Origin: Fen-1364 sp049515135 | Lineage (GTDB): Bacteria > Spirochaetota > Spirochaetia > SZUA-6 > Fen-1364 | DNA length: 64,000 bases | Direction: 5' to 3' | Assembly: GCA_049515135.1 (NCBI GenBank) | Contig: JBEKUJ010000001.1 | Span: forward strand, 186,001 to 250,000 | In this document: positions 41,770 through 50,320 of the stretch, piece by piece | Position numbering within the stretch: position 1 is the stretch's first letter | How the letters are laid out: each line of letters starts with the position of its first letter | Position numbers and translations under genes: made by a program | The notes under the pieces: model-generated | Seen by the model: the letters and a program-made list of their open reading frames with translations, nothing else | The model's database searches: none | What the model was told of the DNA's origin: nothing

Positions 41770-42716
41770 GAAGACCGTTTCCCCTGTCTTTGACGCTCGT
41801 GCTCGTGAGCCTCATCCGCGGAGTCCTGGCCCAGCCCGCCGTTGCGCAGGCCCCGTATCCCCTCACGGTCACCGACGACGGCGGGATACCAATGACCTTG
41901 CAATCGGAGCCCCGGCGGATTATTTCCCTCACTCTGCCTACGGATGAGATCCTCCTTTCCCTCGTGGACAGCTCCAGGATCCTGGCCGTCACGACTCTGG
42001 CATCGGATCAGGGCATCTCCAACGTCTCCTCGCAGGCCTTGCGGGTCCCGCGGGCAATGACCCTCAGCGTGGAGCCCATCATCGCTCTGCATCCGGACCT
42101 CGTGTTTGCCGCAAGCTGGAGCGACGCTTCCCTCGTCGGCCAGCTGCGTTCTGCCGGCGTCCCCGTGTACCTGATTGCAAGCGCAACCAGCGTGGCCGCA
42201 GTGGAAGAGAAGATCGCCCGCTGCGCCTTCCTGACAGACGAGATGAGAAAAGGGGAACAAATCATCCATCATATGAAGGAAGAGCTGTCGAGCGTGGAAA
42301 AAAAAGTCGGCTCCATCCCCCGGCAGAAGCGTTTGCGGGTCCTCGACTTCACCGCCTTCGGCTCCTCCATGGGCAAGGGAAGCTCCTGGGACGATATTGT
42401 GCGGCTTGCCGGACTTGTGAATGTCATTACAGGCTTTACCTCGGACCAATGGGGACAGGTCCCCGTATCCCGGGAGAAGCTCCTGCAGGTGAACCCCGAT
42501 ATCCTGATCCTTCCCGGGTGGGTCTACGGGGACCCGCGTGGCGCTCGCGCGTTCTTCAACACGGTGGTCAACGACCCCGCCTTGCGCGGGCTTTCCGCGG
42601 TAAGAGCCGGCAGAGTGTACATGATGCCTGAGAACCTGCGGGCGTGCACCTCGCAGTACATCGCTGACGCCGTGGTGTGGCTTGCCCGCACCGCATACCC
42701 TGGGCTCTCCAACTAA
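41766..42716 (+). CDS. BtuF/FecB-like periplasmic substrate-binding protein
   Basis: A 316-residue ABC transporter binding protein with a signal peptide (LTLVLVSLIRGVLAQPAVAQ). It has the cluster-B features: RRIISLTLPTDEILLSLVDS, LHPDLVFAASW, a long central helix and VNPDILILPGWVYGDP. It binds cobalamin, cobinamide or an iron chelate. Being directly upstream of cobU, cobT and cobS, a corrinoid ligand is most likely. The permease (BtuC) and ATPase (BtuD) are not in the window. GTG start at 41766 overlaps the upstream stop. Confidence 0.82.
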   Translation: MRRPFPLSLTLVLVSLIRGVLAQPAVAQAPYPLTVTDDGGIPMTLQSEPRRIISLTLPTDEILLSLVDSSRILAVTTLASDQGISNVSSQALRVPRAMTLSVEPIIALHPDLVFAASWSDASLVGQLRSAGVPVYLIASATSVAAVEEKIARCAFLTDEMRKGEQIIHHMKEELSSVEKKVGSIPRQKRLRVLDFTAFGSSMGKGSSWDDIVRLAGLVNVITGFTSDQWGQVPVSREKLLQVNPDILILPGWVYGDPRGARAFFNTVVNDPALRGLSAVRAGRVYMMPENLRACTSQYIADAVVWLARTAYPGLSN

Positions 42717-42723
42717 ACCTTGG

Positions 42724-42729
42724 TATAGT
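42724..42729 (+). promoter_or_regulatory. -10-like hexamer seven bases before cobU
   Basis: TATAGT lies seven bases before the ATG at 42737, the same spacing as for the VTE5-like gene. cobU may therefore have its own leaderless transcript in addition to read-through from the upstream gene. Confidence 0.4.
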
Positions 42730-42736
42730 TCCGCGC

Positions 42737-43273
42737 ATGCTGATTCTCGTGACAGGCGGAAGCAGGAGCGGCAAATCGGGTTTTGCGCTGGAGACTGCCA
42801 TGCGCTTCAAGGCCCCGCGGGTCTTTCTGGCCACGGCCCAGGCCCAGGACGAGGAAATGAGGCGGCGCGTCGAAGCCCACCGCAGGGCACGGCCGGCGGA
42901 CTGGTCCGTGGTGGAAGAGCCCCGTGAGGTGCCAGAAGCCCTGCGGGCCGCACTTGCCAGGGCAGGCACCGTGATCATTGACTGCGTCACGATCTGGATA
43001 TCGAACCTCATCCTTGCGGATCAGGGTTTTGAAGAGGAGGACGCGGCGGAGCAGGCAGAAGAGCTGGTCCAGGCCGCCAACGGCGGCCGGTCCGGCGTGA
43101 TTGTGGTCACAAACGAGGTTGGCAGCGGGGTCGTGCCGGACAATGTCCTGGCCCGGCGGTTCCGCGATTGCGCGGGAAGAGCCAACCAGGTCCTGGCGCG
43201 CGCCGCGGACGAGGTGCATCTCATGGTGAGCGGGATTTCCATTGCCGTCAAAAGGGGGCAGGAGAAGGCATGA
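42737..43273 (+). CDS. cobU: Adenosylcobinamide kinase/guanylyltransferase
   Basis: A 178-residue bifunctional enzyme that phosphorylates adenosylcobinamide and transfers GMP to it. It has the P-loop ILVTGGSRSGKSGFALE, the conserved FLATAQAQDEEMRRRVEAHR (with the guanylylated-His region), IIDCVTIWISNL and VVTNEVGSGVVPDN. It begins the nucleotide-loop assembly branch with cobT and cobS downstream. One base separates its stop from cobT. Confidence 0.94.
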   Translation: MLILVTGGSRSGKSGFALETAMRFKAPRVFLATAQAQDEEMRRRVEAHRRARPADWSVVEEPREVPEALRAALARAGTVIIDCVTIWISNLILADQGFEEEDAAEQAEELVQAANGGRSGVIVVTNEVGSGVVPDNVLARRFRDCAGRANQVLARAADEVHLMVSGISIAVKRGQEKA

Positions 43274-43274
43274 C

Positions 43275-44330
43275 ATGCAGGAGCTGATTGAGGTACGGAT
43301 CCCCGGGATCGACGAGGCGGCAAGGACCAGGGCCGCGGAGCGAGTGGACCGTCTGCTCATGCCCCGGCGCGCCCTGGGAAAGCTGCTGGAGCTAGGAGAG
43401 AAAGTGGCCGGCATCACCGGCTACGACAGGATGGACCTCGGGCGCAAGATGGTGGTGGTCATGGCCGGAGACCACGGTGTGGCTGAGGAAGGGGTCAGCG
43501 CGTACCCTTCCGAGGTGACCGGGCAGATGGTCCGCGGGTTCGCCGCCGGCGTGGCCGGCATCAACGTGCTGTGCAGGCACGCGGGGATCGAGGTGCGCAT
43601 AGTCGACATGGGCTGCACGGCCGATCTCTCGGACCTCGTGGAAAAAGGAGTGCTTGTCGACGCGAAAGTGGGCAGGGGCACGCGCAACATGAGAAAGACC
43701 TCCGCCATGACCAGGAAGGAAGCTGTCACGTGCGTCGAACGAGGCGTGGCAATTGCGCGCCAGCTGGCCCGTGACGGCGTGCAGATGCTGGGCGCCGGCG
43801 ACATGGGGATCGGCAACACCACGCCCTCCACGGCAATTGCCTCGGTGGCCGCGGGTGCCCCTGTTGCCGGGATTGTCGGCCGGGGGACGGGCATCGATGA
43901 TGAAGGCCTGTCCCGAAAGATCAGGGTCATCGAGGACAGCATCGCTCTCAACCGGCCCGCGCGCTCGGACCCCATCGGCCTCCTGGCCGGCGTCGGTGGC
44001 TTTGAGATCGGCGGAATTGCCGGGCTGGTCCTGGGCGCCGCGGAAAGCCGTATCCCTGTGGTCATAGATGGCGTCATCTCGGTCGCAGGCGCGACGGTGG
44101 CCTGGCTGCTGGAGCCGAAGGCAGCAGACTACCTGTTTGCAGCGCACAGGTCGGTGGAAAAAGCGCAGGCGGTCATGCTGGCGCTCATGGGGCTCGACCC
44201 CATCTTGGACCTTGGCATGCGCCTTGGGGAAGGAACGGGGTGCGCGCTTGCAATGCCCATCATCGAGGCGGGAGCCAAGGTCATTCGGCAGATGGCCACT
44301 TTCGAGGAAGCCGGCGTAAGCCAGGAGTGA
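43275..44330 (+). CDS. cobT: Nicotinate-nucleotide:dimethylbenzimidazole phosphoribosyltransferase
   Basis: A 351-residue enzyme that activates the lower-ligand base as alpha-ribazole phosphate. Typical are VVMAGDHGVAEEGVSAYPSE, GRGTRNMRKTSAMTRKEA, LGAGDMGIGNTTPSTAI (catalytic region) and the C-terminal RLGEGTGCALAMPIIEAGA containing the general base Glu. Starts at ATG 43275. The lower-ligand specificity cannot be read from sequence. Confidence 0.95.
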   Translation: MQELIEVRIPGIDEAARTRAAERVDRLLMPRRALGKLLELGEKVAGITGYDRMDLGRKMVVVMAGDHGVAEEGVSAYPSEVTGQMVRGFAAGVAGINVLCRHAGIEVRIVDMGCTADLSDLVEKGVLVDAKVGRGTRNMRKTSAMTRKEAVTCVERGVAIARQLARDGVQMLGAGDMGIGNTTPSTAIASVAAGAPVAGIVGRGTGIDDEGLSRKIRVIEDSIALNRPARSDPIGLLAGVGGFEIGGIAGLVLGAAESRIPVVIDGVISVAGATVAWLLEPKAADYLFAAHRSVEKAQAVMLALMGLDPILDLGMRLGEGTGCALAMPIIEAGAKVIRQMATFEEAGVSQE

Positions 44331-44342
44331 GCTGAGGCTGTG

Positions 44343-45113
44343 ATGCGCGGCTTTTTTTCCGCCTTGTCGTTCCTCACCGTGATCCCGTTCCCCGAATCAC
44401 TGAAAGCCGGGGAGAAACGCATGTTCGCCGGCTATCCGGCTGCCGGGCTGGTCATCGGGTGCATCCTGTCCCTGCTTTTCCTGGCGGCTGGCCGCCTGTT
44501 CCCCGAGAGCCTGGCCGCCGTGACGCTGGTGGCCGGTTCCCTGCTCCTGACAGGGGCCATTCACCTGGACGGGCTTGCGGACTGCGCGGATGCCTTCTAC
44601 GGCCGGCGCGACAGGCAAGAGACCATGCGCATCCTCAAGGACCCGAGGATCGGCACCATGGGGGGAGCTGCGATTGGTATTTCCCTTCTTGCGCGCTATG
44701 CAGCCGTCGTTTCTCTTCCCGGAGCCGTGGTTCTGCTTGCCCTGCCCATTCTCTCAGCCCTGTCCCGCACAACCATCCTGGTTGCGCTGCGGGTCCTTCC
44801 CTATGTGCGGAGCAAAGGAGGAATCATAAGCGCGGGCTCTTCCAGCTCTCCCGGTCTCATCGTCCTGGCATGCCTGGTGATCGCCGCGGTGGCCGTCCTT
44901 CTCCCTGTCCCCACAATCGTCGCGCTTCTGTGCGTGGCGGCTTTCTGGCGGCTGTCGTGGAAGAGAATCGGCGGATGCACGGGCGATGTGCTGGGAGCCA
45001 CCATTGAAATCGCGGAGATCGCCTTCCTGGCAACCCTTGCGGCGCTGGATCACCTCGGGGTGGCGTTCGGTCTTTTCTTTCCCCTCGCCGCTCCTATTCT
45101 CGCAGGGAGGTGA
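44343..45113 (+). CDS. cobS: Adenosylcobinamide-GDP ribazoletransferase
   Basis: A 256-residue membrane enzyme that joins adenosylcobinamide-GDP and alpha-ribazole to give cobalamin. Hallmarks are FFSALSFLTVIPFP, the TGAIHLDGLADCADAFYG motif with metal-binding acids, RRDRQETMRILKDPRIGTMG and GCTGDVLGATIEIAE. Several membrane helices. It completes the cobUTS salvage set; no de novo corrin-ring genes are present. ATG 44343 chosen (GAGG upstream); GTG 44340 is adjacent. Confidence 0.94.
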   Translation: MRGFFSALSFLTVIPFPESLKAGEKRMFAGYPAAGLVIGCILSLLFLAAGRLFPESLAAVTLVAGSLLLTGAIHLDGLADCADAFYGRRDRQETMRILKDPRIGTMGGAAIGISLLARYAAVVSLPGAVVLLALPILSALSRTTILVALRVLPYVRSKGGIISAGSSSSPGLIVLACLVIAAVAVLLPVPTIVALLCVAAFWRLSWKRIGGCTGDVLGATIEIAEIAFLATLAALDHLGVAFGLFFPLAAPILAGR

Positions 45114-45134
45114 GAGAAGTTGGCATTCCGCCTG

Positions 45135-45977
45135 TCAGCCCTTGAGCCCTCCCATGGTCAGCCCCTGGATGAAGTAGCGTTGCGTTATAAAGAACAGGAG
45201 AGCAACGGGCAGCACGATCAGGACAGATGCCGCCATGAGGAACTGCCACTGTCCCATGACCGAGTAGCCCGATATCAAATACTTGAGGCCCAGGGATAGC
45301 GTGTACTTGCGCTGATCGTTTAAGTAAAGAAACGGGCCAAAGAAGTCGTTCCAGGACGTCAAAAAGGAAAAGATCGCAACAACGGCCAGGGCTGGTTTTG
45401 ACATGGGCGCAATGATCCGGATGACGATCTGGAAATGGTTTACGCCATCCACAAAAGCCGCTTCATCATACTCGATGGGGATGGTCTTGAAGAACTGATG
45501 GAGCATGAAGATGTAGAAGCCGTTGCCGAAGAAGGCCAGGACTGTCAGCGGCGCATACGTGTTGATTCCGTGAAAAAGCTTCCATTCGATGAAAAGCGGT
45601 ATCATAGTGACCGTCTGCGGCAGCATGATGGTGGCCATGCAAATGCCGTACATGATCGTCCGTCCGCGGAATCTGATCCTGGCAAACGCGTAGCCGATCA
45701 GAGAATTGCTCATCACCGCGCCCACCACGTTCAGGATGACAATGACAAGGGTGTTCAGGAAGTATCTGCCAAAAGGCACCACGTGAAAGAGATCCAAGTA
45801 GTTGTTCCATTGAAGCGCAGCCGGAAGCAACCGGGGAGGAAGAGTGAACATCTCCCGAGACGTCATCAGGGAGCTTCGAATAAGCCAGATCAGCGGAAAA
45901 ACGCAGAACAGGGAGAAGCCGATGAGCAGGACATAGGCAAGAAGACGAAAATCCGGCCCTGTTTTCCAGCGCCTCAT
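45135..45977 (-). CDS. Carbohydrate ABC transporter permease (MalG type)
   Basis: A 280-residue permease with six hydrophobic helices and the EAA loop EYDEAAFVDGVNHFQIVIRI that docks the ATPase. Typical MalG/AraQ features are SSLMTSREMFTLPPRLLP, QTVTMIPLF and the ITQRYFIQGLTMGGLKG end. Its ATG overlaps the stop of the other permease gene by ATGA. No ATPase gene is present; a shared MalK/MsmX-like ATPase elsewhere is expected. Confidence 0.92.
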   Translation of the reverse strand: MRRWKTGPDFRLLAYVLLIGFSLFCVFPLIWLIRSSLMTSREMFTLPPRLLPAALQWNNYLDLFHVVPFGRYFLNTLVIVILNVVGAVMSNSLIGYAFARIRFRGRTIMYGICMATIMLPQTVTMIPLFIEWKLFHGINTYAPLTVLAFFGNGFYIFMLHQFFKTIPIEYDEAAFVDGVNHFQIVIRIIAPMSKPALAVVAIFSFLTSWNDFFGPFLYLNDQRKYTLSLGLKYLISGYSVMGQWQFLMAASVLIVLPVALLFFITQRYFIQGLTMGGLKG

Positions 45978-46912
45978 TTTCTGGTGTCCCCTTGATAGAA
46001 CACCCACCAGGTGGAGGTCCGGAAAATGATGATCGAGACTACGCCGGTGGCGATGAAAACGAACCATGCCATGGCGCTTGCGTAACCCATTTTTGCGAAC
46101 AAAAACGCCTGGCGGTACAGGTGCAAAACGTAGAAAAGGGACGCGTTTGCCGGACCACCATTTGTCATGATGTAGGGCTGGGTAAATGTCTGAAATCCGC
46201 CAATGATGCCGATGACCACGTTGTACAAAATGGTCGGCGTCATGAAGGGCAGGATGATGTGCCGGAACCTGTGGAAGGCGCTCCCGCCGTCAATGGCAGC
46301 CGCTTCCATCAGCTCTTTTGGGATGTCTTGGAGGCCTGCAAGGAAAACAATGATGATGTTTCCGATCCCCCAGACGCTCATGAGGATCAGGCTTGGGATG
46401 ACAGTCTGGATGCCGAATACCCACTTCTGCGGCGGAAGGCCAAGCGAGATGAGGAGGACATTGAACAACCCGAACTGTGGATTGTACAGCCACATCCAGA
46501 GCGCCGAGCTGACGATCACAGGAACCAGGGAGGGAAGGTAGAACATTGTGCGAAATGCCTTCACACCCCTCACCCTCGCGTTCAGGAGAAGCGCGGCCAG
46601 GAAAGCCAGGATGACCTGAAGGGAAACTCCAGCCACGGTGTAGTAGAGCGTGACCACGACGGCCTGCCAGAACAGAGGGTCGCTGGTGAACATGTCGATG
46701 TAGTTCTTGAACCCCACGAAAACAGGCGCGGTGATCAGGTCCCACTTCGCAAAGCTGGTAAAGAGGCTGAGTCCCAGCGGGAAGGCCACCCAGAGGGAGA
46801 GGCCGAGCACAACGGGGGTGAGGAAGAGCCAGCCCCAGAAGTTGTTGTACCGGGAGAGGAACCTGGCCCGCCGCGGCCGCAACATGGTCGCGAGAAAGCT
46901 GGAACGCGCCAT
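45974..46912 (-). CDS. Carbohydrate ABC transporter permease (MalF type)
   Basis: A 312-residue permease: N-terminal helix (FLTPVVLGLSLWVAFPLGLS), the SFAKWDLITAPVFVGFKNYI lead, six core helices and EAA loop ELMEAAAIDGGSAFHRFRHI. Ends RTSTWWVFYQGDTRK. I chose the ATG at 46912 (MARSSFL); it sits in the loop of a perfect hairpin formed by 46901-46924, which may damp its translation relative to the binding protein. Confidence 0.9.
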   Translation of the reverse strand: MARSSFLATMLRPRRARFLSRYNNFWGWLFLTPVVLGLSLWVAFPLGLSLFTSFAKWDLITAPVFVGFKNYIDMFTSDPLFWQAVVVTLYYTVAGVSLQVILAFLAALLLNARVRGVKAFRTMFYLPSLVPVIVSSALWMWLYNPQFGLFNVLLISLGLPPQKWVFGIQTVIPSLILMSVWGIGNIIIVFLAGLQDIPKELMEAAAIDGGSAFHRFRHIILPFMTPTILYNVVIGIIGGFQTFTQPYIMTNGGPANASLFYVLHLYRQAFLFAKMGYASAMAWFVFIATGVVSIIIFRTSTWWVFYQGDTRK

Positions 46913-46924
46913 CTGGCGCGTTCC
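46901..46924 (-). promoter_or_regulatory. Perfect hairpin over the permease start codon
   Basis: GGAACGCGCC (46901-46910) and GGCGCGTTCC (46915-46924) are perfect complements around a 4-base loop, in the gap between the binding-protein gene and the permease gene. The ATG of the permease lies at the loop edge. It may stabilise the upstream mRNA end and lower permease translation. Confidence 0.6.
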
Positions 46925-46953
46925 AGTGGTAAGTCGATCCGTCTGCGTGCTTC

Positions 46954-48297
46954 TCACCAGGTTCCTTGCATCAGGTTCTGCTGCCGGATCAGCTCCGCGG
47001 CCTTTGTCAGAGCTTCTTTTGCTGAGACTTCTCCCAGCCAGACCTTGTCGAGCTGCGGGTTGACGCACTCGTTGATGATCTGGGGATAGTTTTTCACCCT
47101 CACCTCAGGAATGGGCTGAGCGATATTCATTGAGTCGAGGACCGCGGTCTTGAACTCGGGCGGATGCACAGGGTTGTCTGTCCACTTCTTCAGGTCGATG
47201 GGGTCGCTGTACCAGGAGGCCTTTGTGGGCATCCACAGGCCGCTCGTGTACAGGTTCAGCGTCTTGTCAGGAGTCATCATCCACTTGTGCAGCAGCCAGG
47301 CTTCCTTCGGGAACTTCGTGGACTTGAAGATGACGGAGGCTCCGCTGACATACATCTGGGCTGGTTTCTTGATGATGGGCAGCGCGCCGATCCCCATGGG
47401 GAAGTTCATCTTCGCAATATCCAGCAACTCCCATTGCCCCGTGATGTAGAAGCCAAGCTGTCCGTTGGCCAGCATGACGGGCGGCGTGGGCAGACCTGCC
47501 TGCGATGTGGAGGACGGGTTTGTGTACGGCATGACCTTCTGCTTGTTGATCAGGTCGGCGATCTTCTGGATGACGTCGATTGACTCCGGAGAATCGATCA
47601 GGACCTTCTTCCCGTCCGCGGAAACGATGCCGCCTCCACCGCTCCACAGAGGCGGGGTCAACATTGCGTGCCACAGCTGGTAACTCACCCCGTAGGTGGT
47701 GATCCTATTGGCGTCGAAGCCGGCCTCCCCGGGGTGTTTTCCGTTGTTGTCGGTGGTGACCATGGTGCAGTATTTCACGAACTGGTCCCAGCTCCACCCC
47801 TTGCGGTAGTCGGACGGCGGAACGGGCACGCCGGCTTTCTTCAGCACGTCCTTGTTGTAGAACATCACCTGGCACTCCGCGGCGGTGTAGGCTCCGTAGA
47901 TCCTGTCCTTGACCTTGAGCCAGACCTGGGGGAGATAAGCCTTCGTCAAGTTCTCCTTCTGCACCATGTCAGTCAGGTCCATCATGTAGCCGGCGGCCGC
48001 GAACTCCCCGAATTGATCCGGCCGGAAATAGCCCAGATCCGGCAGGGTATTCGTCTGGGCCATGGCCCTCAGCTTGGCCGCGTACTCCGTGCCCGAGATG
48101 TCACCCTGGATGTACATGGGTTCGATTGTGATCCCGGGGTTCGCGGCCTCGAACGCGCTGAACGCTTCCTTCATGGCGGTGTCTTCGTTCACGCTTCCCC
48201 AGTAGACGAATGTCAACTTGGCGTTTTCCGCAATTGCCGGAGACGCGGCACCGAGGACAAGGAGCGCAGAGGCCAGAATGGGCAAGAGTCTCTTCAT
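46954..48297 (-). CDS. Extracellular solute-binding protein (sugar, family 1)
   Basis: A 447-residue binding protein with a signal peptide (LLPILASALLVLGAASPAIA) and the family fold: AKLTFVYWGSVNEDTAMKEA, LPDLGYFRPDQFGEFAAAGY, DRIYGAYTAAECQVMFYNKD and LGFYITGQWELLDI. It delivers an oligosaccharide or sugar to the two permeases downstream. GGAGGG is placed seven bases before ATG 48297. An inverted repeat at 48348-48372 and a two-component pair lie upstream. Confidence 0.9.
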   Translation of the reverse strand: MKRLLPILASALLVLGAASPAIAENAKLTFVYWGSVNEDTAMKEAFSAFEAANPGITIEPMYIQGDISGTEYAAKLRAMAQTNTLPDLGYFRPDQFGEFAAAGYMMDLTDMVQKENLTKAYLPQVWLKVKDRIYGAYTAAECQVMFYNKDVLKKAGVPVPPSDYRKGWSWDQFVKYCTMVTTDNNGKHPGEAGFDANRITTYGVSYQLWHAMLTPPLWSGGGGIVSADGKKVLIDSPESIDVIQKIADLINKQKVMPYTNPSSTSQAGLPTPPVMLANGQLGFYITGQWELLDIAKMNFPMGIGALPIIKKPAQMYVSGASVIFKSTKFPKEAWLLHKWMMTPDKTLNLYTSGLWMPTKASWYSDPIDLKKWTDNPVHPPEFKTAVLDSMNIAQPIPEVRVKNYPQIINECVNPQLDKVWLGEVSAKEALTKAAELIRQQNLMQGTW

Positions 48298-48347
48298 GGT
48301 TCCCTCCTTACGATCCGGACGGCGTACTCCTCTTCTCAGGCTTTTGA

Positions 48348-48372
48348 TACAAGAAAAAGTACCATTCTTGTA
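48348..48372. promoter_or_regulatory. Inverted repeat upstream of the sugar ABC operon
   Basis: TACAAGAA (48348-48355), nine bases, TTCTTGTA (48365-48372): perfect 8-bp arms, about 50 bases before the binding-protein start. Candidate site for the adjacent NarL-type regulator. Confidence 0.45.
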
Positions 48373-48413
48373 CTCGATGTGTACCGGACGGAGAACGCTT
48401 TCAGGGACCTCTT

Positions 48414-49067
48414 TCAGAGAAAGCCAAGGTACTTTCGGGCCGCCCGGATGGCGTGAGCCCGATTGTTTGCGCCGATTTTCTCATAGATCCTGTGAACGTA
48501 GTTCCGGACGGTCTGCTCTGCCAGGAATGCCCGTGCCGCTATCTCCTTGTTGTCGAGACCGTCTGCCATGAGCTTCAGGATCTTCTTCTCCGCCCTGTTC
48601 AGCTCCTCCAGCCAGGACGGCGGCTCGGTCTGCGGGGCTGCCGCGATGGTCCGGGTCAGCTTCGAAAGCACGCTCCGCGACAGGGGCGCCACGTTCGCAC
48701 TGCAGACGCTCTTGATCTGCGCCACAAGGTCGTCGATGGGAATGTCTTTCAGAAGGTACCCGCTGGCGCCGTATTGCAAGGCTTCCGTGACGTACTCATC
48801 ATCGTCGTACGTGGTCAGCATGATGATCTTGATCCCGGGATGACGTTCGTGGATGATCCTGACCGCCTCCACCCCGTTCATGACCGGCATGCGGATATCC
48901 ATGACGATCACATCCGGCATGCTTTTCTCCGCGGTCTCCACCGCCTGCGCGCCGTCATGCGCGCAGGAAACCACTTTCAGGGACCTGTCCACCTTCTTCA
49001 GTATCTCGGTCAGGCTTTCAATGAAGATCTTCTGGTCATCGACGAACATCAACCGGACTGCTTTCAT
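48414..49067 (-). CDS. NarL/LuxR-family response regulator
   Basis: A 217-residue regulator: receiver with MFVDDQKIFIESL, phospho-Asp in PDVIVMDIRMPVMNG, Thr in IIMLTTYDDDEY and Lys in GYLLKDIPIDDL, then a LuxR HTH (LNRAEKKILKLMADGLDNKE, RAFLAEQTVRNYVHRIYEKI). GAGGAG lies five bases before ATG 49067. Its gene overlaps the upstream kinase by 32 bp. It probably controls the sugar ABC operon that follows. Confidence 0.92.
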   Translation of the reverse strand: MKAVRLMFVDDQKIFIESLTEILKKVDRSLKVVSCAHDGAQAVETAEKSMPDVIVMDIRMPVMNGVEAVRIIHERHPGIKIIMLTTYDDDEYVTEALQYGASGYLLKDIPIDDLVAQIKSVCSANVAPLSRSVLSKLTRTIAAAPQTEPPSWLEELNRAEKKILKLMADGLDNKEIAARAFLAEQTVRNYVHRIYEKIGANNRAHAIRAARKYLGFL

Positions 49068-50298
49068 GCATCTCCTCGTGGATGGTATCAAGCGGAACAC
49101 GGATGCTGAGAACGAAACCATGCGGATATCTGCGGGCGTCCAGCGTTCCGCGGAAGAACGAAAGCCTCTCCTGCATGCCCGTCAGGCCGATCCCCTTCTC
49201 TGCCTCGTCCCCACTTCCCCTTCCATTATCGCTGACGTTCAGCACCAGCTCGGTATCCGTCTTCCAGAACGCTATGGAGACCTCGGTCGCCTTGCCATGC
49301 CGAACGGAATTGACAAGCGCCTCCTGAATGACCCTGTAGAAAACCGAGTCCAGGGTCCCGCCCCAGCTTCCCGACGTATTGCCCAGATTGAACGTGACCT
49401 TGATGCCGGTTGATTCCCTGAACAGCCGTATGATCGCGTCGATCTCACCGGCGCCGCTGATCCTGTTCATCTCCCGAAGCTTCCGCAGCACGCCCCGGGT
49501 TTCGTTCAAACCGTTGCTGGCGTTTTTCAACGCGTCATCCAGGAAGGTATGCGCCTTTTTCAGCCGCTGGGGCACATAGTAGCTGCAGGCGCGAAGCAGT
49601 GTAATATTGTTTGTCAGCACATACCCCACCGTGTCATGGATGTCGCGCGTTATTCTCAGGCGCTCGGCGTTTTCGAACTCCTCCTTCTTTGTCACGGCGT
49701 ACTTCTGTATCCCGACGTTTGTTTCGACAAGATTGACAATCGTGTCCCGTTGATTCCTGATGAGCTGGTTCAACGCGTCGTGGGAATCAAGGACCGTCGA
49801 GAGAATGAAGTCCAAGGCGATGAGAATGGCAAAGAGGAAGCCCAACGCCATGATTTCCTGGGCGCCGGGGGCCGGCGTCTGCGCGCCGCCGACGCTGATG
49901 GATTGCTGGAAGCCCAGGATAGAGGCGCCCGCAAGAAACGCGAAGACGATATTTGCCGGTTTCTTGAGGAAGTAGCCGCATGCAATGAGAAACGCCGAGC
50001 AGAGAACAATGGTTATTCCTCGATTGTTGTTGGTGACCGTGAGCATGAACAGGATCAGCACGAGTTGGATGGTCAGAAAGAGGACATTCAACGCCTTCTT
50101 GGAGAACCAGACGAGGAAAACGACATCGACCATGGCCAGGAGGACCAGGATCCGAAAATCGATGATTGAATCATATGGATCGATCAGGGTGCTCTTGATG
50201 AGCTGATGCTGGACATAACTGAACAGGTGCCCGGCCAGGAGTATGCTGGGAAAGACAACCCTGTAAAAGGCGGCGTGATTGGTCCTGGTACCATCCAT
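49036..50298 (-). CDS. HisKA_3-type membrane sensor histidine kinase (NarX/LiaS class)
   Basis: A 420-residue kinase with six or so N-terminal membrane helices (SILLAGHLFSYV to FLFAILIALDFILS), no large extracellular domain, then HisKA_3 with the phosphorylated His in RLRITRDIHDTVGYVLTNNI and an ATPase domain (FYRVIQEALVNSVRHGKA, NGRGSGDEAEKGIGLTGM). This class pairs with NarL-type regulators, and its stop overlaps that regulator gene. The signal may be membrane or envelope related. ATG 50298 chosen. Confidence 0.88.
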   Translation of the reverse strand: MDGTRTNHAAFYRVVFPSILLAGHLFSYVQHQLIKSTLIDPYDSIIDFRILVLLAMVDVVFLVWFSKKALNVLFLTIQLVLILFMLTVTNNNRGITIVLCSAFLIACGYFLKKPANIVFAFLAGASILGFQQSISVGGAQTPAPGAQEIMALGFLFAILIALDFILSTVLDSHDALNQLIRNQRDTIVNLVETNVGIQKYAVTKKEEFENAERLRITRDIHDTVGYVLTNNITLLRACSYYVPQRLKKAHTFLDDALKNASNGLNETRGVLRKLREMNRISGAGEIDAIIRLFRESTGIKVTFNLGNTSGSWGGTLDSVFYRVIQEALVNSVRHGKATEVSIAFWKTDTELVLNVSDNGRGSGDEAEKGIGLTGMQERLSFFRGTLDARRYPHGFVLSIRVPLDTIHEEMHESSPVDVRR

Positions 50299-50320
50299 AG
50301 AAAGGGATTGTACACCAGGC

